The translations under genes were made by a program, and so were the position numbers. 64,000 nucleotides of DNA, taken from contig WBMW01000226.1 in assembly GCA_013396635.1 (NCBI GenBank), positions 20,877 through 84,876 of the forward strand. Direction: 5' to 3'. Source of the DNA: Penelope pileata (Eukaryota > Chordata > Aves > Galliformes > Cracidae). The notes below the pieces were generated by a model. The model saw nothing but the letters and a program-made list of their open reading frames with translations. It searched no databases and was not told where the DNA came from. Positions 62,601-64,000 of the stretch are shown here, piece after piece. How positions within the stretch are numbered: the first letter of the stretch is position 1; each line of letters begins with the position of its first letter.

Positions 62601-64000
62601 TCTTCATAAAGCTAACTTTCCAAAAACAGAACCATGAACAAACATGGAAAACATACACTAGCGTCATTTTGAGGATTACCTTATTTGCCTTGTCCCTTTT
62701 AATAGAGAGAAGAAGTTCCTGCACAATTTTGTTGTTTACTAAATGATTCCTGATGAATAAGGCTTCTTGGAAAAAATGGTTTATTATTAAGTCCATAATG
62801 AAACAGAAGATATGTACTCTGGGCGTTCTAAATATCTTCTTTTCATGACACATGCTGCATTGTAAGATAGTATTGTCGTAGATACCTCCTTCTGCACTTT
62901 GTTTCAGAACACCTAGCAGTCTCCCACTGATAACAAACAAACAAAAATTTAAATTCACATTAGTACAGAGTGAAGAGAGGAAAAGCGAGTAGGTTTGCTT
63001 TTTTGTTGTTGCTGTTTTTTCTTTTCCAGAATGACTTTGATATCTGATATCTCAGATGTTTTGGACCATTTTGTTGGGAAGTATGAATACAGCAATTAAC
63101 CTGAGGTATTCTGGAAATACACGTAGGCATGTGAAAAGGATGACATTTTCCTACACTTACTATTCTTAAGTGAACACAATAATTGCAAATATTTCTAGTA
63201 GGTATGCAAGTTCACACTTGCATCATGTATGCTCTTCTCAATTAATGTATGTTACCAACTAATTTGAAGCAAGACTTTTGTCCTTAAATGCATAGTTAAT
63301 ATAAGAATAAAATATGTCTGACTTCTGGCACTTAAAAGTTATGTATTGCAATGTTTCTTAATTAAGTATTAAACCTATATGTGAAAATCAAGAACTCTAT
63401 TAGATGCATGATTTTCATGTATGTGCATGCGTATGCGTGTCAAGAGCACTGGTAATTCTGAATGAAAATGTGCTAATTTAGGATTGTTTAAGTACGTCAC
63501 AGAGAAAATAAAGAGCAAAGATGCTCTATATTCTTCATTTTTCTAAGACCTCAGTAATAATATAGAATTACCAGAAATACTTGCCTTCACTCAAACTGCC
63601 AGCCCTTGAAACTTCATGAAATCTCGCATCATCTTCTCATCTCCTTCCCCTCCCATGCCACCTCCCAAATAAATGATGAAAGATTATTTTCTGGTCTGTA
63701 CTGCATAAATTCAGTCCGCGTCCTACTTCAGATTTCTTTTCTGCATGTTTTTCTTTCCTCAAGCAAAGCAGCAGTTTACTGTTTAACAGTGGCATAGCAT
63801 ATCCATCAGCAAAACCAGTTGAAACTACTTTTTGTTGGTTCGTTTTTTTTGGTCTTTGTTACTCTTTTATCTACTTTGAGCTTGTGCCAGAAGTGTAGAA
63901 TAGGGTGTTATATGCTTGTCAGACAAGCTACTACAGTAATTTGCAAAACAGTTCTAAACAGGATTATCAAACTACGACTCATGGTTCTTTTTTTTTTTTT
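59601..64000. other. AT-rich sequence to the window end, no gene recognised
   Basis: No gene family recognised. A 139-codon minus-strand open frame (62542-62958) is discussed as a finding. A somewhat GC-richer stretch at 61385-61580 has no identity. (TTA)n occurs near 59779 and a poly-T tract runs into the right edge. Confidence 0.5.

Overview
This window looks like non-coding bird nuclear DNA, most likely from a galliform. It is AT-rich, with many T15-T18 runs and short ATT or TA microsatellites. Its interspersed repeats are almost all CR1 LINE fragments, including their typical 3' hairpin and ATTCTATGAT tails. It also holds a mariner element of the type described from chicken as Galluhop and an avian-type solo retroviral LTR. 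I recognise no intact host gene, tRNA, rRNA, CRISPR array or bacterial-type operon. Nearly all open frames are short, and their lengths are what chance gives in DNA of this composition. The window could be a gene desert or the inside of a large intron.

Layout: 1-612 is a CR1 copy cut by the left edge, with an internal deletion at an ambiguous base. 3770-4245 is a decayed reverse transcriptase of a much older, L2-like LINE on the minus strand. 14349-14900 is an internally deleted Galluhop-type mariner. 17344-17540 is a CR1 tail in which 36 bp are inverted. 20014-20813 is a GC-richer block with two adjacent plus-strand open frames. 28179-28285, 34390-34605 and 35321-36046 are further CR1 fragments. 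37765-37772 is an assembly gap inside a poly-T tract. 45334-46815 is a pair of abutting minus-strand CR1 pieces. 53330-53990 is a better preserved CR1. 55451-55991 is a solo LTR flanked by a perfect 5-bp target duplication (AGCAT). 57670-59600 is a heavily decayed stretch on the minus strand whose frames recall retroviral gag-pro-pol in the right order; this is my most tentative family call. The rest is AT-rich single-copy-looking sequence.

The features do not work together as a pathway; they record successive insertions. The L2-like fragment and the possible retroviral pol are the oldest, then come several CR1 subfamilies, the mariner and the solo LTR. A few places have splice-like boundaries around open frames (5925-6301, 49476-49640, 52821-53047). 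They are listed as weak exon candidates because transcript data could settle them quickly.
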